Shown piece by piece: positions 45,961 to 57,772 of a DNA stretch of 64,000 nt. Position 1 is the first letter of the stretch; every line of letters starts with the position of its first letter. The DNA is taken from assembly GCA_963576565.1 (NCBI GenBank), contig OY755047.1:10324931-10388930 (forward strand). The letters are read 5' to 3'. The notes beneath the pieces were generated by a model, which saw only the letters and a list, made by a program, of their open reading frames with translations, made no database searches and was not told where the DNA came from. Source of the stretch: Aspidapion aeneum. Lineage: Eukaryota; Arthropoda; Insecta; Coleoptera; Brentidae. The position numbers and the translations under genes were made by a program.

Positions 45961-46800
45961 AAAATTGAGTGTCGCGCTAGTCCTCTCATATAACCCAATG
46001 TGCGCCGGCGCCGTTCAACAGTCATCAACGAAAAATACGCAGGTGTAGTCCAGTACCCGATACGCAGCCAGCCGAGGAACCAGGGATAATAACCGAGGAG
46101 CCTGCTATAAGTGCTATATAGACGGAACCAGGATGGTGCCAGCATAAATCTCCTACAGTCAACTCACGACGACCACGACTGTTGCGCTGTGAAAAGGAAA
46201 GAAGTCTGTCGTCTATATCCAAGTTCTGCTGTGACGATAGCGATGTTAGAAAGATACAAATTGCAGCAGTGTAACCTTTCGTAAGGGGTTTAAAAGCGTG
46301 GGTCCACTGTGTATACTTTCTACGCAGTATAAAGATCCATGCCCTCGACAAAGAGGTGCCAGGCAAAATTAAGTATCTCTTAGAGAAAAAAAAACTTGCA
46401 TCCTAAGGGACACGTGTATCAGTTTGGTACAATCGTACTTTGTTAATTATAAATTTTTTAGGACTTCTTGTAGATCTTAAAAATGCTAAATTTTCTAAGA
46501 ACTCTTTTAAACTCCTTACCCCGTTAAAATTTACTTTTATTTTTAGTTTCCTACCTGGGCATTTTCTATTCTTTGCACTTCTAAGTTTCACTCAATATTT
46601 TTTTTTTATTTCCACGCCTATACTTGCTAAGAAAAAAATAGTTTTATTTTGTTAGAAAAAAAATATGTCTCAAGGGACATTCCTTGCTAAATTAGGAACC
46701 GTTTGTTTATTGGTTACCAAAATGGTCTGAAAACCAACCTAACAAAATTAAACTTAAATATTGGATGTAACGGGCATGATGCATAATATTATTTTAATAT
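45961..46800. other. spacer with GC-richer part
   Basis: 46000-46380 is GC-richer and has a 113-codon minus frame without recognisable motifs; I do not call it a gene. The rest is A+T-rich. Confidence 0.4.
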
Positions 46801-46801
46801 T

Positions 46802-46804
<3 letters not shown>

Positions 46805-46840
<36 letters not shown>

Positions 46841-47410
46841 TCACAATGTTCTACGTCTTCCGATACCCAATCTCCACTCGTTTCTGTTTGCCTATAATTC
46901 ATCATCTAGGCCTCTTGTTCTTATTTCACTGTCTATTCCTTCTCTCCAGCTTCTCCTTGGCCATCCTCGTTTTCTTCGGCCAGTGGGTTTCCATTGTAGT
47001 ATTTGTTTAGGTAGTCTTTCCTCATTCATTCTTGGTACATGTCCGTACCACACCAGTTGTTTTTTTTTTCTTATATCATCCACTAAAGTACGTTCACCCA
47101 CTGTCATAATTTCTCTTATTCTTTGATTTGTAACTCTTTCTCTTTTTGATTTCCCTGCTGCTCTTCTCCAATAGTCCATCTCCCTAGCGAAAAGCATTTT
47201 TTCTGTTCTATCCTTGATTGGCCTTACTTCTGAGCCGTATGTAATAGTACTTTTTACAATGATGTTATATATAAGCGTTTTGTTATGTTTTGATATACTT
47301 TGGTCCCAAATTATTCCATTTAATAAAGTTATTGCTTTTCTTCCTTGTACGATTCGATCTTTTATAGCTTTGTCTAGTGTTCCGTCAGCTGTAATTTTTA
47401 GACCTAACTA
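46805..47410 (-). pseudogene. LINE family D, 3' end with (TA)n tail
   Basis: Minus-strand reading gives LLFAREMDYWRRAAGKSKRE (near), RIREIMTVGERTLVDDIRKK, KQLVWYGHVPRMNEERLPKQ and the WRLGIGRRRTL end, followed by a TA microsatellite at 46806-46833. The last 101 codons are open. It is 5'-truncated at about 47410. Confidence 0.85.
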
Positions 47411-47835
47411 TAACTATACCTATATACTCTGTCTTATTTCGGGTGTAAAGTGTAATTTGACTGATCTAAATAAGCATGGAACAAACTTAGAGTCATATAT
47501 TTTTTGTCTATTTTTTTTAAGCTCAATTTCGCTCTATCGCCAAGCGCAATTTTCAAGTAGTCATTAACTCTCGCCCAAAATGCGGGATCGAGGCTCTACC
47601 GCTCTACACGACTCTACGGCGTGGCTCTAAGAATTTTCGTGCATAAGAGCCTGTGCGGTTTTAAGAGCGCATAGAGCCCAGTGAATTAAAATAAAATGTC
47701 TCTTTCAATAATTAAAAAAAATATAGACGCTAAAAACATTCATTATTTTTTTTATTAATTAGTAACTCGGAGGTCCTATTCTTCATGCCATGCCAGGACT
47801 CTTATCTCATTTAGGCAATATTGTTTACAAGAGCT
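47411..47835. other. spacer between head-to-head LINE D copies
   Basis: No gene. 47570-47690 is GC-richer and contains GAGGCTCTACCGCTCTAC and related GCTCTA repeats. Confidence 0.4.
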
Positions 47836-48935
47836 GCATCTGCTTTACGTAGATTTGCAGAAGGCATATGATAGTATACCACTAAATCTACTTTGGAAAG
47901 CGTTGGAAAAGACAAACATAAGCGTACAACTAATTAAGGCCACCAAAGAGTTATACCGTAATAGTAAGGCAAAAGTTAAAATAAAAGCAAAACTAACTAA
48001 AGGTTTTCAAGTAAATAAAGGTCTTAAACAAGGTTGCTGTATCTCGCCTACGCTCTTCACGATATATTTGGAACAAGTCCTTAAAGTCTGGAAGAGAAAA
48101 TGCCAAAACATAGGAATTCCGTTGGATGAAACCACCTTGTATACTTTATGTTTCGCCGATGATCAGATAGTGGTGGCTCAGGATTATGACGACCTCGAAT
48201 ATATGACACGAAAACTAATAGAAGAGTTTAATAAGTGGGGACTAGAGGTTAATCTCAATAAGACAGAGTATATGTGTATCGGTTGAACGAAACAGGATCT
48301 AATCTTAAATACCGGGCAGCGAATTCAGTCCTGTGATGAGTATAAATACTTAGGTCTAAAAATTACAGCTGACGGAACACTAGACAAAGCTATAGAAGAT
48401 CGAAACGTACAAGGAAGAAAAGCAATAACTTTATTAAATGGAATAATTTGGGACCAAAGTATATCAAAACATAACAAAAAGCTTATATATAACACTATTG
48501 TAAAAAGTATTATTACATACGGCTCAGAAGTATGGCCAATCAAAGATAGAACAGAAAAAATGCTTTCCGCTACGGATATGGAATATTGGAGAAGAGCAGC
48601 AGGGAAAATGAAAAAGAGAAAGAGTTACAAACCAAAGAATAAGAGAAATTATGACAGTGGGTGAACGTACTTTAATGGATGATATAAGAACAAAACAACT
48701 GGTGTGGTACGGACATGTACAAAGAATGAATGATGAAAGACTACCTAAACAAATACTACAATGGAAACCAACTGGCCGAAGAAAACGAGGACAGCCAAGG
48801 AGAAGCTGGAGAGAAGGAATAGACAGTGAAATAAGAATAAGAGGCCTAGATGATGAATTATGGGCAAACAGAAACGAGTGGAGATTGGGTATCGGAAGAC
48901 GTAGAACGTTGTGAAACCGATAAATATATATATAT
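47836..48935 (+). pseudogene. LINE family D reverse transcriptase, near-intact C-terminal half
   Basis: Reads LYVDLQKAYDSIPLNLLWKA, KGLKQGCCISPTLFTIYLEQ, LCFADDQIVVAQDYDDLEYM (RT active site with both aspartates) and WGLEVNLNKTEYMCIG, then a stop at 48284. After it the frame continues with SCDEYKYLGLKITADGTLDK. A frameshift near 48620 leads to the final frame 48651-48914 (ERTLMDDIRTKQLVWYGHVQ). A (TA)n tail follows at 48925. It is the best-preserved LINE here, but the endonuclease and RT N-terminus are absent. Confidence 0.88.
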
Positions 48936-49095
48936 ATAAGTAAATTTTGTAAACAGTTTAAATAAGTGACGCTGAGTCTAAAGGGGGCCGAACCCCTCTG
49001 GCTACCCCGTTACTACAAAACAAAACAAAACAAATAACGCAGTCGTGTATTATTAGTTTACTGTCTAAAATTACAAAAATAAATAAATAATGAAT

Positions 49096-49907
49096 CTATA
49101 GGTAAATTTAGTGGGAATAAGGACACTGTTGTTCTGGTAAATATACGTTTTAATCCATCGGTAACGTTTCGACAATGGTTTTTGTCTTCATCAGACTAAA
49201 AAGGTTACAACTCATTAGTAAGATAATACAAAATACGGCACATTAATACATCACCAATTAAAAATTATTATTCTTTTCCCAATAAATAACATTTAAAATG
49301 ACCTTATTGACAATATATTATTTTTTTCCTAAATATTTTTTTCCCTTTTAATGGTTTATTTTTTTTCTTTTTTTTTTTTTAATATACATATATAAAAATT
49401 TTTATAAAAAGGTTCAAAAATTTTTGTGACTATAGTAACTGATGGGTGGCTCAATAAAATACGCACAAAGAGATCAATCAGCTATTCATATAAAAACAAT
49501 AATAACAAATAAAACCTGTAGCAAGCCATAATACCATGTAGAAAATAACAACAATGTACACATTATAAACCTATGTTAAAATTTAAAACAAAATTAAAAA
49601 GGACTGTTAAAATATTTAAAATTCCGTACTTACCCTTCAGACTAGATCGTACATTGGAACAACAAAAAACAAGAATTCAAGCACATTAGAAAAACAAACG
49701 GCACAAAATTAATTTTGTTATTGGGAAAAGAATAATAATTTTTAATTGGTGATGTATTAATGTGCCGTATTTTGTATTATCTTACTAATGAGTTGTAACC
49801 TTTTTAGTCTGATGAAGACAAAGACCATTGTCGAAACGTTACCGATGGATTAAAACGTATATTTACCAGAACAACAGTGTCCTTAATCCCACTAAATTTA
49901 CCTATAG
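49096..49907. mobile_element. 812-bp foldback with near-perfect 190-bp arms
   Basis: Arms 49096-49285 and 49718-49907 are almost identical inverted copies, from CTATAGGTAAATTTAGTGGG to TTATTGGGAAAAGAATAATA. Each arm contains CTGATGAAGACAAAGACCAT plus TGTCGAAACGTT, a hammerhead-like core pointing outward. The interior is A+T-rich and non-coding. The near identity suggests a recent origin or gene conversion. Confidence 0.9.
49809..49859 (+). ncRNA. hammerhead-ribozyme-like motif (candidate), mirrored in the left arm
   Basis: CTGATGA (49809-49815), stem II GACAA/TTGTC (49817-49821 with 49828-49832), GAAA (49833-49836) and stem III ACGTT/AACGT (49836-49840 with 49854-49858), followed by A at the cleavage position. 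One extra A precedes stem II, and I see no complementary stem I in the direct flanks. The same sequence occurs on minus in the left arm, near 49145-49194. Candidate only. Confidence 0.4.
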
Positions 49908-49999
49908 TTGCATTGCAAGGATAGGATTATAAGTTTACCTAATAAATAATGAATGTATGAATGTATGAATAAATAATGATTGTATGAATGTATGAATGC

Positions 50000-50560
50000 A
50001 CGGTAGTGGCGGTTAGCACCCTTAAAGGATCTAACCTGGCACCTAGGCACGCCTTTCTGGGCCCGTTGTGCACCACGTACCTACTGTGTTTGACTCAGAT
50101 AATAATTTCAATACTATCTAGTATATGGCACCCAGTAGACTTCAAATTATAGTTTAGACAAGAAACAGTCATCAGGATATACCACATAATGCCATGGTTG
50201 TAGCATTAGATCACTGATGGGTCAAAAACCTTTTAACATATTCAACAGGATACAGGGAGCCACATTGTGCCCGCACTAGCAACTAGCTCCAAATAGGCAC
50301 TCCATATACCCTGTCCTATGTGGTGATTTCCTGAATGGCCAGGCCACCGAATACATTCAGAGAATCACCAGATTAACCCATCCCCTTTACCATAGATGTT
50401 ATCTGGTGTGATCCCAAAGGTTACCAGTTTTATTTATTTTTTGTTAGCATACTGGTCAAAGCTCGTCCGTTACCAGACTACCCATTTACCCATGGGTCCA
50501 GGCCCCTTTAGTCGCCTCTTACGACAGGCCTAGGGGTTACCTTGGTGCTATTCCATAAAT
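50000..50560 (-). repeat. unclassified repeat-like block with GTCGTAAGAGGCGACTAAA
   Basis: On the minus strand it starts with CACCAAGGTAACCCCTAGGC and CTGTCGTAAGAGGCGACTAA, a phrase I associate with 5' regions of insect retroelements. It is GC-richer than its surroundings and has no long open frame. Layout is similar to the block at 22190-22600 but with no close match. Confidence 0.35.
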
Positions 50561-50924
50561 AAATAATAATAAAGAATGTAGGAATTTAATTTAAATGTCT
50601 GACTCTATATGTATATTAAAAAGCGTATAGTTCCTTTTTACAAAATAGAGCACTGTGTAAAAGAAAAGTCGGAGAAAAATAGAGGAAACGCCACTCAAAC
50701 GGTCAAAAACTGGAGTTCAACTCACTATGGAACATTTTTTGCATGCATAGACAAAAAATATGCATACTTGAGACAATAGACGCTCGCTTGTAGCTTTTCT
50801 TTTTTAATTAAAATATAAAAAAAGGCAGATTCTTTCTTTGAGAATATACCTCGTGCATATTAATAGATAGTTTTTGTTCGTGCCAAAAACGGCCGACGAC
50901 TAACGCAATTTGACACTAGATAGT

Positions 50925-51350
50925 TTAAGTTGTGCTACGTATTTTTACGTAAGTATGAGATTTGACAGTTACGCAAGCGCACTTCGTCACACCGTCGTCA
51001 AGGTCACGTTAGGAGCTTACGTATTTACGTTAGCTTACGGCAGTCTGCGGGCACCTTAACGTTACCAAAGAATAGAATTGGTTGATTGACCGATCGAAAA
51101 ATGAGGCCTAGACGATAATTTCCGCTTCCAGTACAAACGATTCTTTGCAAATATATTCCTACTGTAGTTGAAAAGACAAAAAACAAAATTGTAACATCAA
51201 AAAAACACAGTGCCGAAGTCCATATTCTCTGCTATTAGTATACTTGTTATGGTAACGTAAAAACATTCAACTTAAACTCAAATTTGGAACAAAACGTAGA
51301 GCGCTTAACGTGCAGTTTTACGTAAAAATACGTAGCACAACTTAAACTAC
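50925..51350. repeat. inverted repeat rich in TACGTA motifs
   Basis: TAGTTTAAGTTGTGCTACGT followed by ATTTTTACGTAA at about 50927 has its complement at about 51317-51348. Between them are many ACGTAA and TTACGT words. It looks like a foldback or MITE, but the outer ends are not clear. Confidence 0.55.
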
Positions 51351-51621
51351 TCTTAACATTTTAACGTCACATGTCGTTAACGGCTTCCGTAGAACGTCGC
51401 AACTCATGGTCTTTAAATAAACCGGTTGTTTGGTAACTCGGTGTCATGACGGCCGTGACGTCGGAGCTACGTCACAGTTTTCCTAGGAATCAGCAGTCAA
51501 ACGCTGTTTATAGCGTAATTTCTTCTTTTGCCAGGAAATTTTGAACATATTGGGTCTTGTCGTCTTGTACCTAGTGTTTATACCTGTTCCGTGCTTGCTA
51601 TAAATGTATTATACCTTGTTT

Positions 51622-51744
51622 GGACCAATGCATGACCACCCCGATTAAAAAAACGCACCTGATGGGCCATTGATTTGCACCGGTGTTAAATGCAGCATCA
51701 CCTGATGCGTTTTTTGAATCAGGGTGGGCATGCATTGGTGGAAA
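51622..51744. repeat. 120-bp imperfect hairpin
   Basis: ACCAATGCATGACCACCCCG, then ATTAAAAAAACGCACCTGATG, pairs with the complementary stretch 51690-51742 (CATCACCTGATGCGTTTTTT..., GGGTGGGCATGCATTGGTG), leaving a loop of about 30 bases. Either a small palindromic transposon or a transcribed hairpin. Confidence 0.75.
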
Positions 51745-51856
51745 CAGGGTATTTAAGACTAACTAAAACAAATTTTGGAAAAAGACGATTTAGTTTATAT
51801 TGCAGTATTTTAGCACGAAAGCATCACAATGAGTTCCCTGAACTTGGTTTATACAT

Positions 51857-52222
51857 ATGAAAATGAACAAATCAACATGCTCATATGCCATGCAAAGCCT
51901 TTCTTTTGGAGGTTTAACTGAGCCTTCACCGTCATGGAAAGAAAATGTTAACAAAATGGAGAAGTGGTTCATAAAATTGCATGGTGCCAATTTTAAATTT
52001 ATTAAAACAAATATGGTGAAGCGATCCACTAAATTTATATTTAAAAAAGTTTCTATTCCAAATAAATTGGTAAATTTATTTGTAAAACAAAGAGTGATGA
52101 TAAGAATCAAATTTATAAATACCAAAAAGCAAAATGAATCCACAATGAAACTAAAGCTTGATGATACAGGGACTAATGAGAGTCGAAAAACAGTAAAAAA
52201 GTTAAATAAAATTATTTTGTAA
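51857..52222 (+). CDS. possible C-terminal exon of a THAP/P-element-like transposase
   Basis: A 121-codon frame reads AMQSLSFGGLTEPSPSWKEN, WFIKLHGANFKFI and KLVNLFVKQRVMIRIKFINT, followed by a lysine-rich end. The order GGLT.PS - (F/W) helix - (L)F.K.R..IRIK.(L/I)N resembles the C-terminus of P-element/THAP9-like transposases and related host proteins. A TGA lies 15 bases upstream of the first ATG, so an upstream exon would have to join by splicing; a TTGCAG at about 51800 is one acceptor candidate in another frame. I cannot tell a transposon relic from a host exon. Confidence 0.35.
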   Translation: MKMNKSTCSYAMQSLSFGGLTEPSPSWKENVNKMEKWFIKLHGANFKFIKTNMVKRSTKFIFKKVSIPNKLVNLFVKQRVMIRIKFINTKKQNESTMKLKLDDTGTNESRKTVKKLNKIIL

Positions 52223-52310
52223 CTATTCTATAATTAGATAGGTATAGTTTTTTGTTACTTGCAATATGATCTAAAAACAAAACTGATGAGGACCATTCTT
52301 AAATTATATA

Positions 52311-53007
52311 CTGGGTGTTCCAAGTTAAAAGTCCACCATATTGTCAGGATAGAAAATAATGTCCTATTAAGTAAATGACACAAGTTACGTTTATAAGCAA
52401 GTGCACATTAACCCTAAACATTCTAAGGAAATGAACTTCTGTATATAGTTCAAATTGTATTAAAAGTAATAAATTGTATACAGAATTATTATAAATAACG
52501 CGGTTAATGGGATTTCGATGATGATTATACAGGAAACAAAACACATCTCGATATCCTATCAATGGCAAACGGTTTGTAATAAAAGCATCTCCAAAAGAGT
52601 TTAGCAGTTAGTTGTACGCTGAGAACCTAACGCCCAGGCTTAGTTAATAGTGAACAAGTAGTACAATAGTCAAGTATAAGAAGTTAAGCGTATCAAAAAA
52701 GATTTGTAGACAAGATGTATTTAAGTACAATGTAGTAGTAAATATAAGTATTATAATAAAACCATTACACCTAACTTCACGATAAAACCTCCTCGTGACA
52801 ATATTGCTAACTTTGTTATTATTAAAAATGGAAAAATTTAAATTGGCAAACTATTATAATTAAAAAACTCGAAAACTCAATGTTCGATTTTTTTTTATTT
52901 GAGCATCTTAAAGAGCAAAAATTCTACTAGTTTGCCAATCTAAACTTTTTTCTATCTTTAATAATAAAAAAGTTAGCAATGGTGGACACTCAACTTGGAA
53001 CACGCTG
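52311..53007. mobile_element. Tc1/mariner-type MITE, 697 bp
   Basis: The ends are CTGGGTGTTCCAAGTT.AA and the complementary AACTTGGAACACGCTG, TA at 52309-52310 and 53008-53009. GTCCACCAT/ATGGTGGAC extends the arms to about 30 bp. A second inner inverted pair lies at about 52800-52850 and 52925-52985. Non-coding. Confidence 0.8.
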
Positions 53008-53009
53008 TA

Positions 53010-54407
53010 TAATGCTCAAGTAAGAGGGAAGGAATATTAGCGTTACAGTAAATGTATTTTTATTATAATTTTTCTTGAAATGCGTTAAGAAGGGGGATAG
53101 AAAATCCTGAATCTTTGCGTTATTTAATTTATGAATGTTCCCTTACTGCCATTAAATTAAAGTCATTTCAATTTCCTTTTAATTTTTTAAAAACTCATTT
53201 TAATTACAAAAAAAAATCAATATTGCAGTGTACGGCGAAAAAAGTTAAATTAATATGAAGAAGAGTGTCGAATTAACTTAGGAAAAGTATTTATAATCGT
53301 GCCCTGAATCTAATATTTATAAAAGTGTTGGAATTTTATCATACATTTTTAAAATATTTAATTTTTTAATAACTTTTGGTATTTTTGGGGCATCTATCTT
53401 TATTTCTCTCATAATATAACGTATAGGTCTCTCTTTATTGATCGTGGAGCAGGCATATTGCTGCGTCATAGGCTGCCGAGTTCTTATTGGCTGGGAGTTA
53501 CCAGACAACCTGTTTATTTCACCGTGGCAACTCACGAACAGAAAGTGCGCGATTGTGTTCGAGCGAGCTTCTACTCTGCATGCACAGGTCACAGCACTGT
53601 AAAGCGGAATCCATTTATCTGACATAGGGGAAGATGGGGAAATAAGAAACAGGGGTAATAGGAAATATTTTTTTGCTACTCTTGAATTTTGTCATTTGAG
53701 ATATCTAAAATAAACATTTGAAATTCTTCTACTACATGATCTACGCTGTTGTTTTGGTGTAGAATTTTGTGTTTTTTAGGTATTTGGGTCTTTTTGGAAT
53801 CATTGATGTTAAAAATTTATTTTAATTGTAATTTTATTTTAATCTTTATATTTGTTTTAATTTTTAGTTTCGTCTGTTTAAGCCAAGCGAAGATTAAAAC
53901 GTCGTACCGTTTCTAGGTGCTGAGAATGTATTTATAATTTTTTTTTTATGTTTTCTGGAAGATCAATGAACCTCCAAATTTTTATTTACTGTTTTGAAAA
54001 AGGGTAGGTTGAAGGTAAAAGTTTTTGTATTAAAAACTTCAAACGAAAATACGTCTTTTATATAGAGCAAGAAGTTTTTAATGACTAGAGACGCAATTTT
54101 TTTTTCGATTTGGTTTTTTTTAGAAAGCAACGTTTAATTTTTTCGGTAACTGGGATTTCAAAAACTCCCGCCTGTTGAGAGTAAAGAAATCATATATTTA
54201 TGAGACAGTATATGGCAGAACTGACAACATTTAATATTAAGTTCCAGTTCTATGAAGAAAAATTACCCTTCCAGTAGAATCGTCCCCCATATACCTTCTT
54301 TACATCTTTATTTATATTCTTTACCAAAGAAATTTACCAACACTTGAGATTTCATACTATATATCCATATACGTAATATTACGTATATGCATAATATGTC
54401 TCTAAAA
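53010..54407. other. spacer without supported genes
   Basis: 53400-53640 is GC-richer and has a 102-codon minus frame with no family resemblance. GGGGAAGATGGGGAAATAAG at 53630 and the C-rich ATCGTCCCCCATATAC near 54280 may be ends of another element, but no duplication was found. Confidence 0.35.
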
Positions 54408-54415
54408 TCATAAAT

Positions 54416-55550
54416 CAGGCTCGTCCATAGGAACGCTGGTGCGCGCGCACCCCCTGCAAAAATAGGAAAAAAAAATAAATACAAACTATTATTAAATAAT
54501 TACTGTTGTTTTTTATTCATTTTTTAATGATCCCGATCCCGCTAGTGGCATCTATCGGCCTTTAACGGAAGTAATTAATATCTTTTCGACTTGACGCTTG
54601 CGTCATACGGTGGCCTTCGATCGCCTCGCCTCGTCTCGCTTGAATCTAGAGATATGAGAGGGCGGGCTTGAATCTGGAGGTGCGCGTGGATTCGGCGTTC
54701 CTCTTTAATCCAATTTTTCCCACGCAATTGGATCGGAAATGCTCGGGATATCGGCCGAGAAAAGGGCGGAGTGGTGCGCTAAATCAATACACACTTGCAT
54801 CGTTTTTTTATAGTTCTCAGCTGATTACTGTTTATATTATCGTTAGTATGCGTGTACTGGGCGTAATTAAAATTTATTTACGCAGTTTTTAAGTGAATTT
54901 TATGCTGTTTTCGGCTTCTTGTTTGTAATTTTTGGGTTAATTATTATCTACAAGTGTCGAATATGTCTGAGGCAATTATAAGTTCGGGTTCGGGTAATCC
55001 TGGAAGTAATTCAAGAGTTAATTGTGTACAAAGCAAGCTTTTCCTCCTTTAATTTAAATCAAAAAATTGAAATTAAAAGATTAGGAATGCTTATTCCAGA
55101 ACTAGAATTATCGCAAACTTGCCCCAAAGGAAAAGAAGGTAGGAATTTTAAAAGATACTTTAGAAAAGATATATATCAATGCCAGCATGGATAAAAGCTG
55201 GAGCCGCATAGACTTTTTATTTAAGGACTAGGAAACTAAACAAAAAGCAGGACTGACAAAAAGGTGCGTAATATCAATTTAACATTAATTTTCAGCCAAT
55301 GACCGAATAACATTGACTCAACGTATACGAACATTACAATATGAAATGGTATTTGAATCAAAAGCTAAGATAAAACGGTTTTGTACATCGTTGCCTAAAA
55401 ACTGGAGACCTGCTTTTTTTACTTTGACAATATTATTACCTAGTGGCTACAAATAAATATGCAATTTTTTTTAACTTTATTTATTTCAAATTTATTTCGA
55501 CTCACTTATTATAGCGCACACCCATTCTTATACTTCACGAGCCGCCACTG
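54416..55550 (+). mobile_element. hAT element derivative with TCATAAAT duplication
   Basis: TCATAAAT at 54408-54415 and 55551-55558 flanks 1135 bp. The right end reads inward CAGTGGCGGCTCGTGAAGT; the left starts CAGGCTCGTCCATAGGAACG, a likely eroded version missing a few bases of CAGTGGCGG. A GC-rich leader (54520-54960) precedes ATG at 54963. From there a short frame (MSEAIISSGSGNPGSNSR) and scattered segments (GRNFKRYFRKDIYQC; ITLTQRIRTLQYEMVF, RFCTSLPKNWRPAFF) look like remains of a hAT transposase with a TTF/MYM-type N-terminal zinc finger. Most of the catalytic region is missing. Confidence 0.82.
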
Positions 55551-55574
55551 TCATAAATATATATTTTTTCTATC

Positions 55575-55635
55575 TTCGCTAGAAATTCCATATAACCCTT
55601 CCAAAACATCGATTTTGGGACACCCTGTACTTATT
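55575..55635 (-). repeat. single Tc1/mariner MITE end
   Basis: TAGAAATTCC...AAAACATCGA, then TTTTGGGACACCCTGTA, matches the right end of the MITE at 14344-15156. No partner end is nearby. Confidence 0.6.
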
Positions 55636-56085
55636 TCAGTTAATCAATTTACAAAGTGACAGTGTTGCCAGGTTGATACATAAAAAAATAACTTCATACA
55701 TTAAAGTATTTATTTTATCTTATAAATATAGGGTACAAATGCAAAAAAAAGAACAAAAAAATACGGAAAATATGTTTGACACGAAGCAGAACACGATTTT
55801 TTTGTTTGTTTTTTTTCGCTGTTCCGCTCCCTCGTTATGAAAAGGATCTAAATTAATAGACATAATTAAAAACGACACGAATTTAAGGCGAAAGGTACTT
55901 TTTTTTCTTTTTTGCCAAACAAAAACAACCTGCTAAAAAAGACAGCCTAAAAAAATACTCTATTTTGCTGCTTGGTTTCTTTATGCTTAAGAAAATGGCG
56001 TTATAGAAACATTGAAAGACAATTATAAACTATTAATTAACTAGGTAGTCCACAGCAGTAGCATACTCAGGAATTTGTCTTGGAG
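55636..56085. other. A+T-rich spacer
   Basis: No gene. GGAGGGGGGCCGAGACCC at 56077 resembles the G-rich part of the hAT MITEs, but no ends are seen. Confidence 0.4.
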
Positions 56086-56089
56086 GGGG

Positions 56090-57772
56090 GCCGAGACCCA
56101 CAAACTTTGAAAATTCATTTTTTTAAAACTATATAGTTTATCAACAAAAGCACTGAGTTGCAGTATGGTGAGGCCTTGGAGATGCCAAAAAACCACACAC
56201 TGAGTTTAGATTCGGAAAAACGTCATTTAGCGAATTTTAGGGTAGGGAATTCCATAAGGCCAAAATGGCCAAACTAAAAATTCATATTTCAAAAACTATT
56301 CAGTTTATCAACAAAAGCACCAAGTTACAGTATGGTGGGGCCATAGAGATACGAAAAAACCACACCCTGAGTTAAGATTCGAAAAAATGTCATTTAGCGA
56401 ATTTTGGGGTGGGGAATACCATATGACCAAAATGGCCAAATCTTAAAAATTCATATTTCAAAAACTATTCAGTTTATCAACAAAAGCACCGAGTTGCAGT
56501 ATGGTGGGGTCATAGAGATACGAAAAAACCACACCCTGAGTTAAGATTCGAAAAAACGTCATTTAGCGAATTCTAGGGTAGGGAATACCATATGACCAAA
56601 ATGGCCAAACTAAAAATTCATATTTCAAAAACTATTCAGTTTATCAACAAAACCACCAAGTTACAGTATGGTGGGGCCGTAGAGATACGAAAAAACCACA
56701 CTCTGAGTTAAGATTCGAAAAAACGTCATTTAGCGAATTTTAGTATAGGGAATACCATATAACCAAAATGGCCAAACTTTAAAAAATCATATTTCAAAAA
56801 CTATTCAGTTTATCAACAAAAGCACCGAGTTGCAGTATGGTGGGGCCCTAGAGATACGAAAAAACCACACCCTGAGTTAAGATTCTAAAAAAATGTCATT
56901 TAGCGAATTTTGGGGTGGGGAATACCATATGACCAAAATGGCCAAACTTTAAAAATTCATATGTCAAAAACTATTCAGTTTATCAAAAAAAGCACCGAGT
57001 TGCAGTATGGTGGGGCCAAAGAGATACGAAAAAACCACACCCTGAGTTAAGATTCGAAAAAACGTCATTTAGCGAATTTTATGGTAGGGAATACCATATG
57101 ACCAAAATGGCCAAGCTTTAAAAATTCATATTTCAAAAACTATTCAGTTTATCAACAAAAGCACCGAGTTGCAGTATGGTGGGGCCATAGAGATACGAAA
57201 AAACCACACCCTGAGTTAAGATTCGAAAAAACGTCATTTAGCGAATTTTGGGGTGGGGAATACCATATGACCAAAATGGCCAAACTTTAAAAATTAATAT
57301 TTCAAAAACTATTCAGTTTATCAACAAGAGCACCGAGTAGCAGTACGGTGAGGCCATAGAGATACGAAAAAACTACACCCTGAGTTAAGATTCGAAAAAA
57401 CGTCATTTAGCGAATTTTAGGGTAGGAAATAACCATATAACCAAAATGGCCAAATTTTAAAAATTCATATTTCAAAAACTATTCAGTTTATCAACAAAAG
57501 CACCAAGTTGCAGTTTGGTGGGGCCATAGAGATACGAAAAAACCACATTCGAAAAAACGTCATTTAGCGAATTTTAGGATAGGGAATACCATATGACCAA
57601 AATGGCCAAACTTTAAAAATTAATATTTCAAAAACTATTTTGTTTATCAACCAAATCACCGAGTTGTGGAATGGTGGGGCCATAGAGATACGAAAAAACG
57701 ACACCCTGAGTTAAGATTCGAAAAAACGTCATTTAGCGAATTTTAGGGTAGGGAATACCATATGACCAAATT
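56090..57772 (+). repeat. satellite A: 169-bp monomers, ten copies
   Basis: GTCATTTAGCGA recurs at 56222, 56389, 56558, 56725, 56895, 57064, 57233, 57402, 57559 and 57728, mostly 167-170 bp apart; one unit has a 12-bp deletion of CCTGAGTTAAG. Each unit contains AAAACTATTCAGTTTATCAA, GCAGTATGGTGGGGCC and ATACCATATGACCAAAATGG. Non-coding. Confidence 0.97.

Noticed and set aside
46025..46366. 113-residue minus-strand protein
   Set aside because: No recognisable domain or motif, no start context, and adjacent to repeat arrays.
53317..53625. 102-residue minus-strand protein
   Set aside because: No family resemblance; composition reflects a local GC-richer patch.
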